Assembly (NCBI RefSeq): GCF_042477335.2
Contig: NC_091247.1
Span: 65,522,501 to 65,586,500 of the forward strand
Length of the DNA stretch: 64,000 nt
From: Ovis canadensis
Lineage: Eukaryota > Chordata > Mammalia > Artiodactyla > Bovidae
Direction of reading: 5' to 3'
A model generated the notes under the pieces. It ran no database searches. It had not been told where the DNA came from and was given only the letters and a program-made list of their open reading frames with translations. The position numbers and the translations under genes are program-made. Below, piece after piece: positions 55,336 through 64,000 of this stretch; position 1 is the stretch's first letter, and the number at the start of each line of letters is the position of its first letter.

Positions 55336-57794
55336 TATCACTAAGCTTGAGAGTGGATCTAACAGTTCCACCATGACAAATCAACTCTTAATAATACTTA
55401 CAACTAAGGACAAGAATCAAGGTAAACCAAAGAACAGCCTGAAACCTCATATTAGCCATCAACCTCTTCCTCCAAATAAACTTTTTTTTATAAACAAGGG
55501 GCAAGTACAATGTTTATACAACAGGCCTCAAACCCTTTCCAACTTGAACTTGAAAACTCTCATGGAACTTTTCTGCTTCTGGAATATGAATTAAAGCAGA
55601 AGACTTGTTCAGAAGAAATGAGATGTAAGGAAAGCAAAAACAACTACTCCAACTGCTCACTCTACAGTTTACCACTTAGGAACTGAAAAAATAGAGTTTA
55701 ATAAGGAAGTTAATTCACAGCAAATTGCTATTTGTGGGCTTAAAAAACCCCACACATTTCTGGGAAGACTAACCCTTCTTAGGTAAGCACTGGGAAATAT
55801 AGTTCTCCAAATCCCCATACATTTATGAACAAAATAATATATACTAAGTTTGGTGGCTTGGTCCTGATCAGTAGCTCTGACATGCTAAAATAAAATTAGA
55901 TGCTTCAGATTTCTCACTGAAGGACTGAATTTTTACCTCTCACCTCATTACCATCCACACACTCTTAGTGGGTTTAGTTTAATGGATTTGAGTTCCATTT
56001 CTAAGAAAGCAAATTCTTATGATTTTTTACATGATTGAAAAACATTCATTAAGGAGACAGGAAATGAAGTGTATGCAAATGTGAAGCCAACTAATAAAAT
56101 ACAGTTCTTTAAAGAAGAAAAAAAAATCCTATCTGTTCCTGGTAACCCAATAAAAACAAAACTCAGAGCAAAACAGATCACAGCTGCTCAGCTGAACTGT
56201 AATACACTCTGGGAAACCGCATCCACCTTTCCTCGTCCACCTGCTTGCCAACAGTGAAGCGGCAGCAAAATCTGCAGGAGGAAATTCAAAGGCAAAAAGT
56301 AAACAAGCATCTTCATTTTGCATTATCACACTGGACTCTCAACCAGGCTTTTACTACGAGCTTCTTGCTGATAGACTGAACTTCACAGAGGTTAGGCACG
56401 TACTGCAGGTAGCTTTTGAGTCAAATTCAGTTCCTCTGGGACAAGTGATTATTTTCTTCTTTCTCTGACCTAGTGAATGCGGCAATGCTCCACAGATACA
56501 GTATTTCTGCCCTAAAGGCATTTATGTCCCACCACCTCACCTCCTAATGCTCATAATAACGCTAGGGAAAGGGACAAAAATAAGTCTGCCCTGAGTTTGC
56601 ATATCGAAAACCAAATACATACGACGCTGCTGCTGCTTTTATCACTTCGTTATTTCATCATTATTCACCACAGTTCTTGCCTTCATTTGCAGAGTTTGGG
56701 TTTTAATGTAATGGCCATTCAATAAAAATGTTGCTTTTAAGGGTTTGCATATCATCCCATTTTCTCTTCAACCCTTCAGCAACCATATGGCAAGCAATCA
56801 GGTCTGCAATCACTAGGTCCATATTATGTAGAGCATGATTTCGGCATTATGCTATTACCCATCTGTTTCTGTAGAAAAAGACATGAACCCGTGCATAAGA
56901 GGTCAGTAGTTTCATTGCACACCGTATTCCAGAAATCTATCTCTGTTCACTTGAGATCACTTTTGTGATTTACTCTAGTCTCCAGGCCAGACTTTCTCTC
57001 CCTCTCTCCTTTTTTTTTTTTTTTAAAGAAATACAGACAATCAGCACAATTTGTCTGTCTGCCTATTGTATAAAATTATTTGTAACTGTCAGGGGAGGCA
57101 CTTAAACTTTCTTACTTAAGGATATTTATCCAGAGATTCTGCACTTAAAAAAAAAAAAATGTGGGCGATGAAGAGAGGAGAAATCAATCACACCTGATTT
57201 TACATTTTTAACTGTCTGCACAATAAAGATGACAGAATCTTCAGGCAGAAGCAGACACAGAGGTAGAGGGAAAGTTCAGGCTTTCGCCCCCAATTTGAGG
57301 GCTCTTAGCACCAACCTAGACTAACCAATTCTTCTGGGCTTCTAGGAAAAATGCTATATATAAATCTATGTATCTGCTTCTATTTTCTTTCCTGTATATA
57401 TGCCTGCCCTGTGGGTTCACAAACATGATCTCTGAATAGCAGACTCAATTTGAGTGCTGAATGTTAATTCAGTGGAATGCTTATTTGGGTATTTCATAAA
57501 CAGAGCACTGATAATGAACTTCAGATGCAATCAATTATGCCTGCAAACAGACCCGAAGCTTGGAATTCCATGTACTGTAAGAACCCAATGACTCTGTTAG
57601 GTAAAACTTGTTCTAAAATACATCCTCTGTCTTCTACACTGTTTCAAACTATTATTGGCTTGAAATTGATTTAGGAAGCAGGACAGAAACACACCAAATG
57701 GGCATGAAGCCTGAGGCATGGAATCTTTTGCAGAATCTACTAGGGGCCATCAGAAGTATATCAGAGCAAATGTGCTTTTCTGTCCCATCTACTG
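55336..57794. other. Single-copy stretch free of ruminant insertions
   Basis: About 2.5 kb with no SINE or BovB recognised. It contains T- and A-runs at 57010-57024 and 57148-57159. Frames of 60-73 aa have no known domain. No gene supported. Confidence 0.5.
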
Positions 57795-57950
57795 GTTCCC
57801 CAAACCAGCTGGGGAAGTTTAAAAAATTCTGATACCTGGGTCCAAACCCCAGAGATTCTAACTTAATCTGGGGTGTGGCATGGGCTTTAGGATTTTTAAA
57901 AGCTCCCCCCGGTGTTTGTACTGTGCAGCCCAGATTGAGAAGATCTTGTC
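57795..57950. mobile_element. hAT-type miniature transposon (MER5/MER58-like)
   Basis: CAGCTGGGGAAGTTTAAAAA near the left and TTTTTAAAAGCTCCCCCCGG toward the right mirror each other. The middle has GGGTCCAAACCCCAGAGATTC and the end TGTGCAGCCCAGATTGAGAA. Confidence 0.7.
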
Positions 57951-59438
57951 CAATAAGATAATTAAATAAAAATTATCTTATTTCATTTCATCATTAACAA
58001 ATAAAATGAGAGACTAGGGTGTCAATACTACAAAAATTAAGGGAAACTGAAAAACATTCAAGGTATAACAAGGCAAAACATGACAACTTGGCAACCATCA
58101 ATTATAAAATACATATTATTCAACAGTGGAAATAACAATAGTTGTCAGACTTCTATATAGATTTGGCTTACAGTTTGTATTTACAACTTTCAAGAAACCT
58201 GAACATCATAAAACATGCATTGACAATGTTAATACTGGAACTTTAGTAAAATACTGACATTTAACGAAAATTCTACAATGAAAATAAAAGATCATTACAA
58301 TGTAATATAAAAAAATAAAGCCAAATTACTCAGTATTTATTATGCGGTGGTGGTGGTTTAATCACTAAGTCATGTCTGACTCTTGCAGCCCCATGGACGA
58401 TAGCTGCCAGGCTCCTCTGTCCACGGGGACACACTAGTAATTATTCACATGAAAAGTATACAGGAAAACGCTGTATATCCTTTACTCAGATCACATATGT
58501 GACCTTAAATTCATAGTTTTGATGTGTGTTGCATTATTATTATTTTGTGTATTGTATTATTAATATTTTGAAATTAGTATTCTTTAAGGGTCAATACTAG
58601 AGAAAACAAAATTGAATTATTTACAGGTTTAAAAAAGGATAGTTTCAATTACATTAATGTTTAACACAATTGGCTACAAGCAAAAAAAAAAAAACAAAAA
58701 AACACACTAAAATGAAAACTGATTCCCAAAACTTAACTTACAAAACTGAGTCCGAAATATACGGATATAAGGAAAGTAGATCTGTATTGAGGTTGTTGAG
58801 ATTCTTTCTGAAAAATCCTCTGTCTACGTGAAAAACAACCGCCTTGCAAACAAGAAAAACAAACAAATAAATAAGAAATAGGTAAATAAGAGAAACCTAA
58901 CACTTTCTGATCTGGATAGTCAGAAAGTACTTAATAAGAAAATTCTCATTTCTCCTCCTCCTATCTCTCAACACCACCTCCTTCACCACTCTCCTTTTTT
59001 CTCCAAAGCCCTCAAGCTTTTCAACCTTAATCCCCTCTCCATACCACAAAATCTGTCACAAACATCTCATTCATCCAAAGAGTGAATGCAGAAAAATAGT
59101 GAAAACAATGACGTTGCTCAATCTATATTTAATTTAGACCCAAATGCTTAAATGAACGGAAGTTTCATGGCAACGTTCAAGTATTAAGATGGATGGGATT
59201 GCAACTGGGCATAGTACTTGGTAGTCTAACTCCCTCTTCCCATGGCCACGGCCACAGCCACTCATAAGAACACATCTTTATGCAGAAGACAGAACCACTT
59301 GTAGGACTCTAATCTGGTTGGTGGATGGACCCCCTTTTTTACACTGAAAATGGAGGACTCTGATGGTGGCATCCAACCTCTGTGGGTTGGACATAAACAC
59401 ACCATGGGACTTGATCCATAGAGATTAATTAGTGGGTA
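57951..59438. other. Mostly single-copy, one SINE remnant
   Basis: At 58350-58428 a short minus-strand Bov-A remnant is visible (AATCACTAAGTCATGTCTGA to CAGGCTCCTCTGTCCACGGG). An A-rich microsatellite lies at 58683-58705. Otherwise nothing recognised. Confidence 0.5.
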
Positions 59439-60925
59439 CGAACAAAGCTAGTGGAGGTGAGGAATTCCAGTGGAGCTATTTCAAATCCTGAAAGATGATG
59501 GCTGTGAAAGTGCTGCACTCAATGTGCCAGGAAATTTGGAAAACTCAGCAGTGGCCACAGGACTAGAAAAGGTCAGTTTTCATTCCAATCCCAAAGAAAG
59601 GCAATGCCAAAGAATGCTCAAACTACTACACAATTGCACTCATCTCACGCGCTAGTAAAGTAATGCTCAAAATTCTCCAAGCCAGGCTTCAACAATATGT
59701 GAACTGTGAACTTCCTGATGTTCAAGCTGGTTTTAGAAAAGGCAGAAGAACCAGAGATCAAATTGCCAACATCCGCTGGATCATGGAAAAAGCAAGAGAG
59801 TTCCAGAAAAACATCTATTTTTGCTTTATTGACTATGCCAAAGCCTTTGACTGTGTGGATCACAATAAACTGTGGAAAATTCTGAGAGAGATGGGAATAC
59901 CAGCCCACCTGACCTGCCTCTTGAGAAATCTGTATGCAGGTCAGGAAGCAACAGTTAGAACTGGACATGGAACAACAGACTGGTTCCAAATAGGAAAAGG
60001 AGTGCATCAAGGCTGTATATTGTCACCCTGCTTATTTAACTTCTATGCAGAGTACATCATGAGAAACGCTGGACTGGAAGAAACACAAGCTGGAATTAAG
60101 ATTGCCGGGAGAAATATCAATCACCTCAGATACGCGGATGACACCACCCTTATGGCAGAAAGTGAAGAGGAGCTGAAGAGCCTCTTGATGAAAGTGAAAG
60201 AGGAGAGTGAAAATGTTGGCTTAAAGCTCAACATTCAGAAAACTAAGATCTTGGCATCCAGTCCCATCACTTCATGGGAAATAGATGGGGAAACAGTGGA
60301 AACAGTGTCAGACTTTATTTCGGGGGGCTCCAAAATCACTGCAGATGGTGACTGCAGCCATGAAATTAAAAGACACTTACTCCTTGGAAGAAAAGTTATG
60401 ACCAACCTAGATAGTATATTCAAAAGCAGAGACATTACTTTGTTGACTAAGGTCCGTCTAGTCAAGGCTATGGTTTTTCCTGTGGTCATGTATGGATGTG
60501 AGAGTTGGACTGTGAAGAAGGCTGAGCACCGAAGAATTGATGCTTTTGAACTGTGGTATCGGAGAAGACTCTTGAGAGTCCCTTGGACTGCAAGGAGATC
60601 CAACCAGTCCATTCTGAAGGAGATCAGCCCTGGGATTTCTTTGGAAGGAATGATGCTAAAGCTGAAACTCCAGTACTTTGGCCCCCTCATGAGAAGAGTT
60701 GACTCATTGGAAAAGACTCTGATGCTGGGAGGGATTGGGGGCAGGAGGAGAAGGGGATGACAGAGGATGAGATGGCTGGATGGCCTCACTGACTTGATGG
60801 ACGTGAGTCTGAGTGAACTCTGGGAGTTGGTGATGGACAGGGAGGCCTGGCGTGCTGCAGTTCATGGGGTCGCAAAGAGTTGGACACGACTGAGTGACTG
60901 AACTGACTGAACTGAACTGAACTGT
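59439..60925 (+). mobile_element. 5'-truncated BovB with longest intact RT frame
   Basis: Starts in the linker just upstream of the RT (CGAACAAAGCTAGTGGAGGT) and continues through RT and C-terminal region to the repeated tail GAACTGAACTGAACTG. The start is frameshifted around 59460-59640, after which the RT frame is open for 365 codons. Apparently the youngest or best-preserved BovB in the window. No clear target-site duplication found. Confidence 0.94.
59663..60760 (+). pseudogene. BovB reverse transcriptase frame, 365 aa
   Basis: RT of the RTE clade, which copies BovB RNA into DNA at a nicked genomic target. Visible motifs: RELPDVQAG-like start (here CELPDVQAGFRKGR, residues 15-28), motif A with catalytic Asp (FIDYAKAFDCVDH, 55-67), motif B (HQGCILSPCLFN, 115-126), and the catalytic box YADD (157-160). 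A Trp-containing C-terminal part with GCESWTVKKAEHRR follows. The frame stops at TGA after GGRRRRG; in other copies the reading continues from a CGA at that point for about 50 more residues. It lacks the endonuclease, so it cannot be autonomous. The Met start is simply the first ATG in the fragment. Confidence 0.92.
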
Positions 60926-61206
60926 ACACAACTATATGTCTGAATTTGTTCAACTTTGCATTCACTCATTTCTTTACGTATGGCTTTTAACAGTTTCATT
61001 CCTTGATCATATCCTCTCTCTTAGAACTCACCTTTCAAGGCTCATGCCTCAGTGCTCAAACTAACTGAATTAGGGTTTGGTTAACAGGATGTGAGCAACC
61101 CACTTGGCTTAGTGGTATAGAAAAGTCATAGTTCATCATTTCTTACATTACACAGAATATAAACAATATATGTTGACTGATTAGATGTTGATACAATAGT
61201 CCTTCC
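60926..61206. other. Spacer between two BovB pieces
   Basis: No feature recognised. Confidence 0.45.
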
Positions 61207-61697
61207 ATTCAGTTCAGTCACTCAGTTTTCTGACTCTTTGCGACGCCATGAACTGCAGCACATCAGGCCTCCCTGTCCGTCACCAACTCCCGGAGTTTAC
61301 CCAAACTCATGTCCATTGAGTCAGTGATGCCATTCAACCATCTCATCCTCTGTCATCCCCTTCTCCTCCTTCCTTCAATCCTTCTGAGCATCAGGATCTT
61401 TTCAAATGAGTCAGCTCTTCACATCAGGTGGCCAAAGTATTGGAGTCTCAGCTTCAACATCTGTCCTTCCAATGAATACTCAGGACAGATTTCCTTTAGG
61501 ATGGACTGGTGATCTCCTTGCAGTCCAAGGGACTCTCAAAAGTCTTTTCCAACACCATAGTTCAAAAGCACCAATTCTTCGACGCTCAGCTTTCTTTATA
61601 GTCCAACTCTCACATCCATACATGACCACTGGAAAAACCATGGCCTTGACTAGATGGACCTTTGTTGGCAAAGAAATATCTCTGCTTTTTTGAACAA
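61207..61697 (-). mobile_element. 5'-truncated BovB fragment
   Basis: Minus-strand BovB 3' end, from ATTCAGTTCAGTCACTCAG to AAGAAATATCTCTGCTTTTT. Faces the BovB at 59439-60925 tail to tail. ACAATAGTC (61193-61201) and ACAACAGTC (61694-61702) may be a target-site duplication, but the left one is 5 bases off the tail. Confidence 0.9.
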
Positions 61698-62013
61698 CAG
61701 TCATTATTCATTACCAAAAACCCTTTCCAAAGATGATTTGGACTGAGTTAAAATATTATATATATTTTGTATATATACAATAAGATTTAAATGGTCTTAA
61801 GTATTGTAAGAAAGAAAAGGGAAATATCCCGGTTGTGAAGGTTGCAATAGTTTCCATGATTGTCACAAAATTTGGCCCTGTGCTCCCTGGCAGTTAAGGA
61901 AAGAAAGAAACATGGTAATTTATATAAGCTTTATCATCACAAAGACAGGGACACAGCAGTTCTTCAAATTAGGTGAAGATTTCCCTGGCACTAAATTTTG
62001 GAAGACTATCTCA

Positions 62014-62062
62014 TGGGGATATTATATCCCTGTGGGGATATTATCTTATAGGGATATTATAC
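62014..62062. repeat. Three degenerate copies of an ~18-bp unit
   Basis: GGGGATATTATATCCC, GGGGATATTATCTTATA and GGGATATTATACAGG follow one another. Confidence 0.8.
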
Positions 62063-62389
62063 AGGTGGTATTGACCAGCATAATTTCCACCTCATTCAAT
62101 GATCTTTTTTATTGTGAAAGAAGACATGGACACTGCGTCTCTGTGCATGGAGTTTGTGTACCTCCTTCCCTTGTGACTTCTTTTTCTTATCATATTTTCC
62201 CTTTACCTTTATTTCCAATCTACCATTATTCATTGTTACTATTATTATTCTCTTTAAAGTACTATATTACACATATTTTGTAGGCTGCCTTAATCTTTTT
62301 GGCACCAATGCAGAGTATAGAAAGTAAATAAACAGCTTTTAATGAAGAAGGATTGATCATAAGGTTTGGAATCCAGTACACCCCATCTG

Positions 62390-62434
62390 AGATTCCTGGT
62401 AATTTCTGCAATTACCAGATTCCTGGTAATTTCA
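62390..62434. repeat. Direct repeat forming a hairpin
   Basis: AGATTCCTGGTAATTTC occurs at 62390-62406 and 62418-62434. Between them CTGGTAATT (62396-62404) can pair with AATTACCAG (62410-62418) over a 5-base loop. Confidence 0.85.
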
Positions 62435-62479
62435 GATTCCTGAGAACCACCATGATCTAAGTTCACCCTAGAGATATAA

Positions 62480-62625
62480 TAGTCTCAGGATTAGACTCCA
62501 AGGCATTGCTTTTCAAACTTTAATGTGCATGTTCATCCCTTGTTAAAAACAAGGATTCTGAAGTTAGGTCTGAGATTCTGCATTAATAACAACCTCCAAG
62601 AAGATGCTAATGCTACTAGACTGTC
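62480..62625 (-). mobile_element. MER5A-like hAT miniature transposon
   Basis: CTTTTCAAACTTTAATGTGC, GGTCTGAGATTCTGCATTAA and AGATGCTAATGCTACTAGAC occur in reverse MER5A order. Confidence 0.7.
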
Positions 62626-62934
62626 GACAAAACTCTGAATAGCAAGAATGGATAGTGATGACCGCGTCTGCACTCTCTATTCAGGACATAAATATTCTAT
62701 ATTGCTAATTGGAAGTCGACAAGCGTGGGAAGGAAACCAAGTGGGCAGCTCGCAGAATTTCATTTCATTGAGAAAACTGTGGAACCTAGCCATATTGTCT
62801 CTGTGTGCTGGTGGACCAATTACCTGTGAATGCTTCTGGCTATACATTTAAAGGTTCTGAATCTCAAATCTCATACATATTTAGTCTGCCTAATTGCTAA
62901 TTGGTTTTAGCTGTTTGCAAATTTTGTCTCTGGT

Positions 62935-63060
62935 CAATTCAGATAGTAAGCATCTTGAAAGCAAGCACTAGTTTTATCCATTTTTGTTAGTCTCTACATC
63001 TCTCAGCCAAGTGTTACAGAGTGTTACAAGTGTTTCAAGTTACAAGTGTTTCAGAAATAT
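62935..63060 (+). mobile_element. Probable L2 3' end fragment
   Basis: AGTAAGCATCTTGAAAGCAAG and TTAGTCTCTACATCTCTCAG resemble the L2 3' end (TGTAAGCTCCATGAGGGCAG ... TATCCCCAGCG). It ends in a local repeat of GTTACAAGTGTTTCA-like units at 63012-63052. Confidence 0.45.
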
Positions 63061-63264
63061 GAGTTGGTTGTAAATGAACAGTCAGCAACTAAAATGCAAG
63101 GATATGGTTCTAGCTCTGGTGACTCCCAAAGAATATTCAGGTTTGAAAATCATTAAAGCCTTTAGATGTCAAAACGTTTTAAGAACAGAAGCTATGTAAA
63201 ACAGGCAGCACATAGTTGACAAAAACCACATCATATTTGAATTTCATGATCTATGAATCCTGCT

Positions 63265-63400
63265 TTATAAGTCGTCCATTCATTCACGAATTCATTAAAT
63301 ATTTACTGAGCATCTCATTGCTTACTGTCTGTTGAAGTTGATAGAAATAAAGCTGACACATAATTAAAATTCAAAAAGAACAGGATAAACTAAAAGGATT
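63265..63400 (-). mobile_element. Probable L2 3' end fragment
   Basis: TCCATTCATTCACGAATTCA and TTAAATATTTACTGAGCATCTC match the reverse-complement L2 3' terminus (TTCATTCAACAAATATTTATTGAGCACC). Confidence 0.5.
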
Positions 63401-63825
63401 GTGTTAGTCTGGGTTCTCTGAGAAACAGATGCTGAGACAGGATAATAGGAGAGGCTGGGAGAGCCCTTAGACCAGGATGCACTCTGAACATGAGGGAAAA
63501 TAAGCTTCCTAGAACATCCTTCTAGGAAGGCTTAGCAAACTGCAGGGGAGCCCTAGTGCCAAAACTGAATGTCAGAGGAGATCCAAGTGCCCCAGGAACA
63601 CCATGTGAGTAAATATAAAGAATGTTCTAATTTGACACTCACACAAAACATAGTGAGAATATGGTCATCAGATCATGAAACATGTCTGGAATAGTAAATA
63701 TATTCAATAAAACCACATGTACCTCAATGAAAGGGGAATATTAACATTCACATGCTATATGTTAATAGATCCCTCTGTTCAGTCAAATTATATTATTTGA
63801 AATTCATGATGCTGTTTCTGCTGTT
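63401..63825. other. Mostly unassigned, possible LTR edge
   Basis: GTGTTAGTCTGGGTTCTCTGAGAAACAGATG at 63401-63431 looks like the first bases of an MLT2-type LTR in reverse orientation, but what follows does not confirm it. No gene seen. Confidence 0.35.
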
Positions 63826-64000
63826 GCTACTGCTGCTAAGTCGCTTCAGTCGTGTCCGACTCTGTGCAACCCCATCGACGGAAGTCCACCAGGCTCCCCG
63901 GTTCCTGGGATTCTCCAGGCAAGAACAATGGAGTAGGTTGCCATTTCCTTCTCCAATGCATGAAAGTGAAAAGTGAAAGTGAAGTCAATCAGTTGTGCCC
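63826..64000 (-). mobile_element. Bov-A2 SINE, cut by the window end
   Basis: Starts TGCTACTGCTGCTAAGTCGC, has a first Bov-A unit and the linker GTGAAAAGTGAAAGTGAAGT, and enters the second unit at the window edge. Confidence 0.9.

Larger units (their letters stand above)
61698..62479. other. Single-copy sequence with short local repeats
   Basis: Contains three near-copies of GGGGATATTAT at 62014-62062 and a repeat/hairpin at 62390-62434. The 123-aa plus-strand frame at 61912-62283 has a hydrophobic Ser/Tyr/Leu-rich end but no domain I know; probably chance. Confidence 0.45.

Noticed and set aside
60235..60789. 184-aa frame opposite the BovB RT (similar ones at 23263-23685, 29205-29663, 8163-8405 and 18174-18551)
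   Set aside because: These are antisense shadows of the BovB coding sequence, recurring in every copy for that reason.
61912..62283. 123-aa frame with a hydrophobic C-terminal end
   Set aside because: No known domain and no supporting context; T-rich DNA gives Phe/Leu/Ser-rich frames by chance.

Overview
This window looks like ruminant (bovid-type) nuclear DNA: AT-rich, non-coding and heavily loaded with repeats. The diagnosis rests on many copies of the ruminant RTE-clade LINE BovB and of its dependent SINEs (Bov-tA with a tRNA-Glu-like head, Bov-A monomers, Bov-A2 dimers). These lie over much older mammalian repeats: L1 ORF2 and 3' ends, L2, MIR, MLT1 and MLT2-like LTRs, and MER5/MER58-type hAT miniature transposons. 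I find no convincing host protein-coding exon, tRNA, snRNA, CRISPR array or bacterial or viral gene. All long reading frames with recognisable content belong to decayed BovB reverse transcriptases. The sequence would fit a gene desert or a long intron. Cattle, sheep and goat cannot be told apart by eye.

Layout. 1-7.7 kb: mostly single-copy sequence with an L1 3' end, an L2 piece, a few SINEs, and a short cluster of transcription-factor-like motifs around 1.80 kb that includes a perfect RFX/X-box palindrome. 7.7-11.1 kb: a nearly full-length minus-strand BovB carrying a perfect in-frame 66-bp tandem duplication. 11.1-17.9 kb: quiet AT-rich sequence with L1, MIR and an MLT2-like LTR. 17.9-19.95 kb: a BovB whose 5' part is inverted, flanked by a probable target-site duplication, which fits twin priming. 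22.98-30.5 kb: one ancient L1 ORF2 relic cut into pieces by BovB and SINE insertions; the largest BovB in it contains another BovB and a SINE fragment. 31-33.4 kb: L2, BovB, Bov-A2 and MIR. 33.4-36.2 kb: mostly single-copy. 36.3-40.9 kb: ancient L1, MIR, two MLT1 LTRs and SINEs. 40.9-46.9 kb: the longest stretch with no recognised ruminant insertion; it holds a dispersed direct duplication of about 150 bp, a G-quadruplex motif and a 32-bp palindrome. 46.9-59.4 kb: SINEs and hAT fragments between single-copy stretches. 59.4-61.7 kb: a 5'-truncated BovB with an uninterrupted 365-aa reverse-transcriptase frame, then an opposing BovB fragment. 61.7-64 kb: single-copy sequence, MER5/L2 fragments and a Bov-A2 cut by the window edge.

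How the parts work together: BovB encodes the endonuclease and reverse transcriptase, and the Bov-A-type SINEs share its 3' end and are mobilised by it, so the visible activity is a parasite and its dependants. No new functional system is supported. The items most worth following are the structural ones (nested insertions, twin-priming inversion, in-frame duplication, local duplication) and the motif cluster near 1.80 kb. Repeat family names come from recognising sequence by eye, not from a database search, and repeat boundaries are approximate unless a target-site duplication is given.
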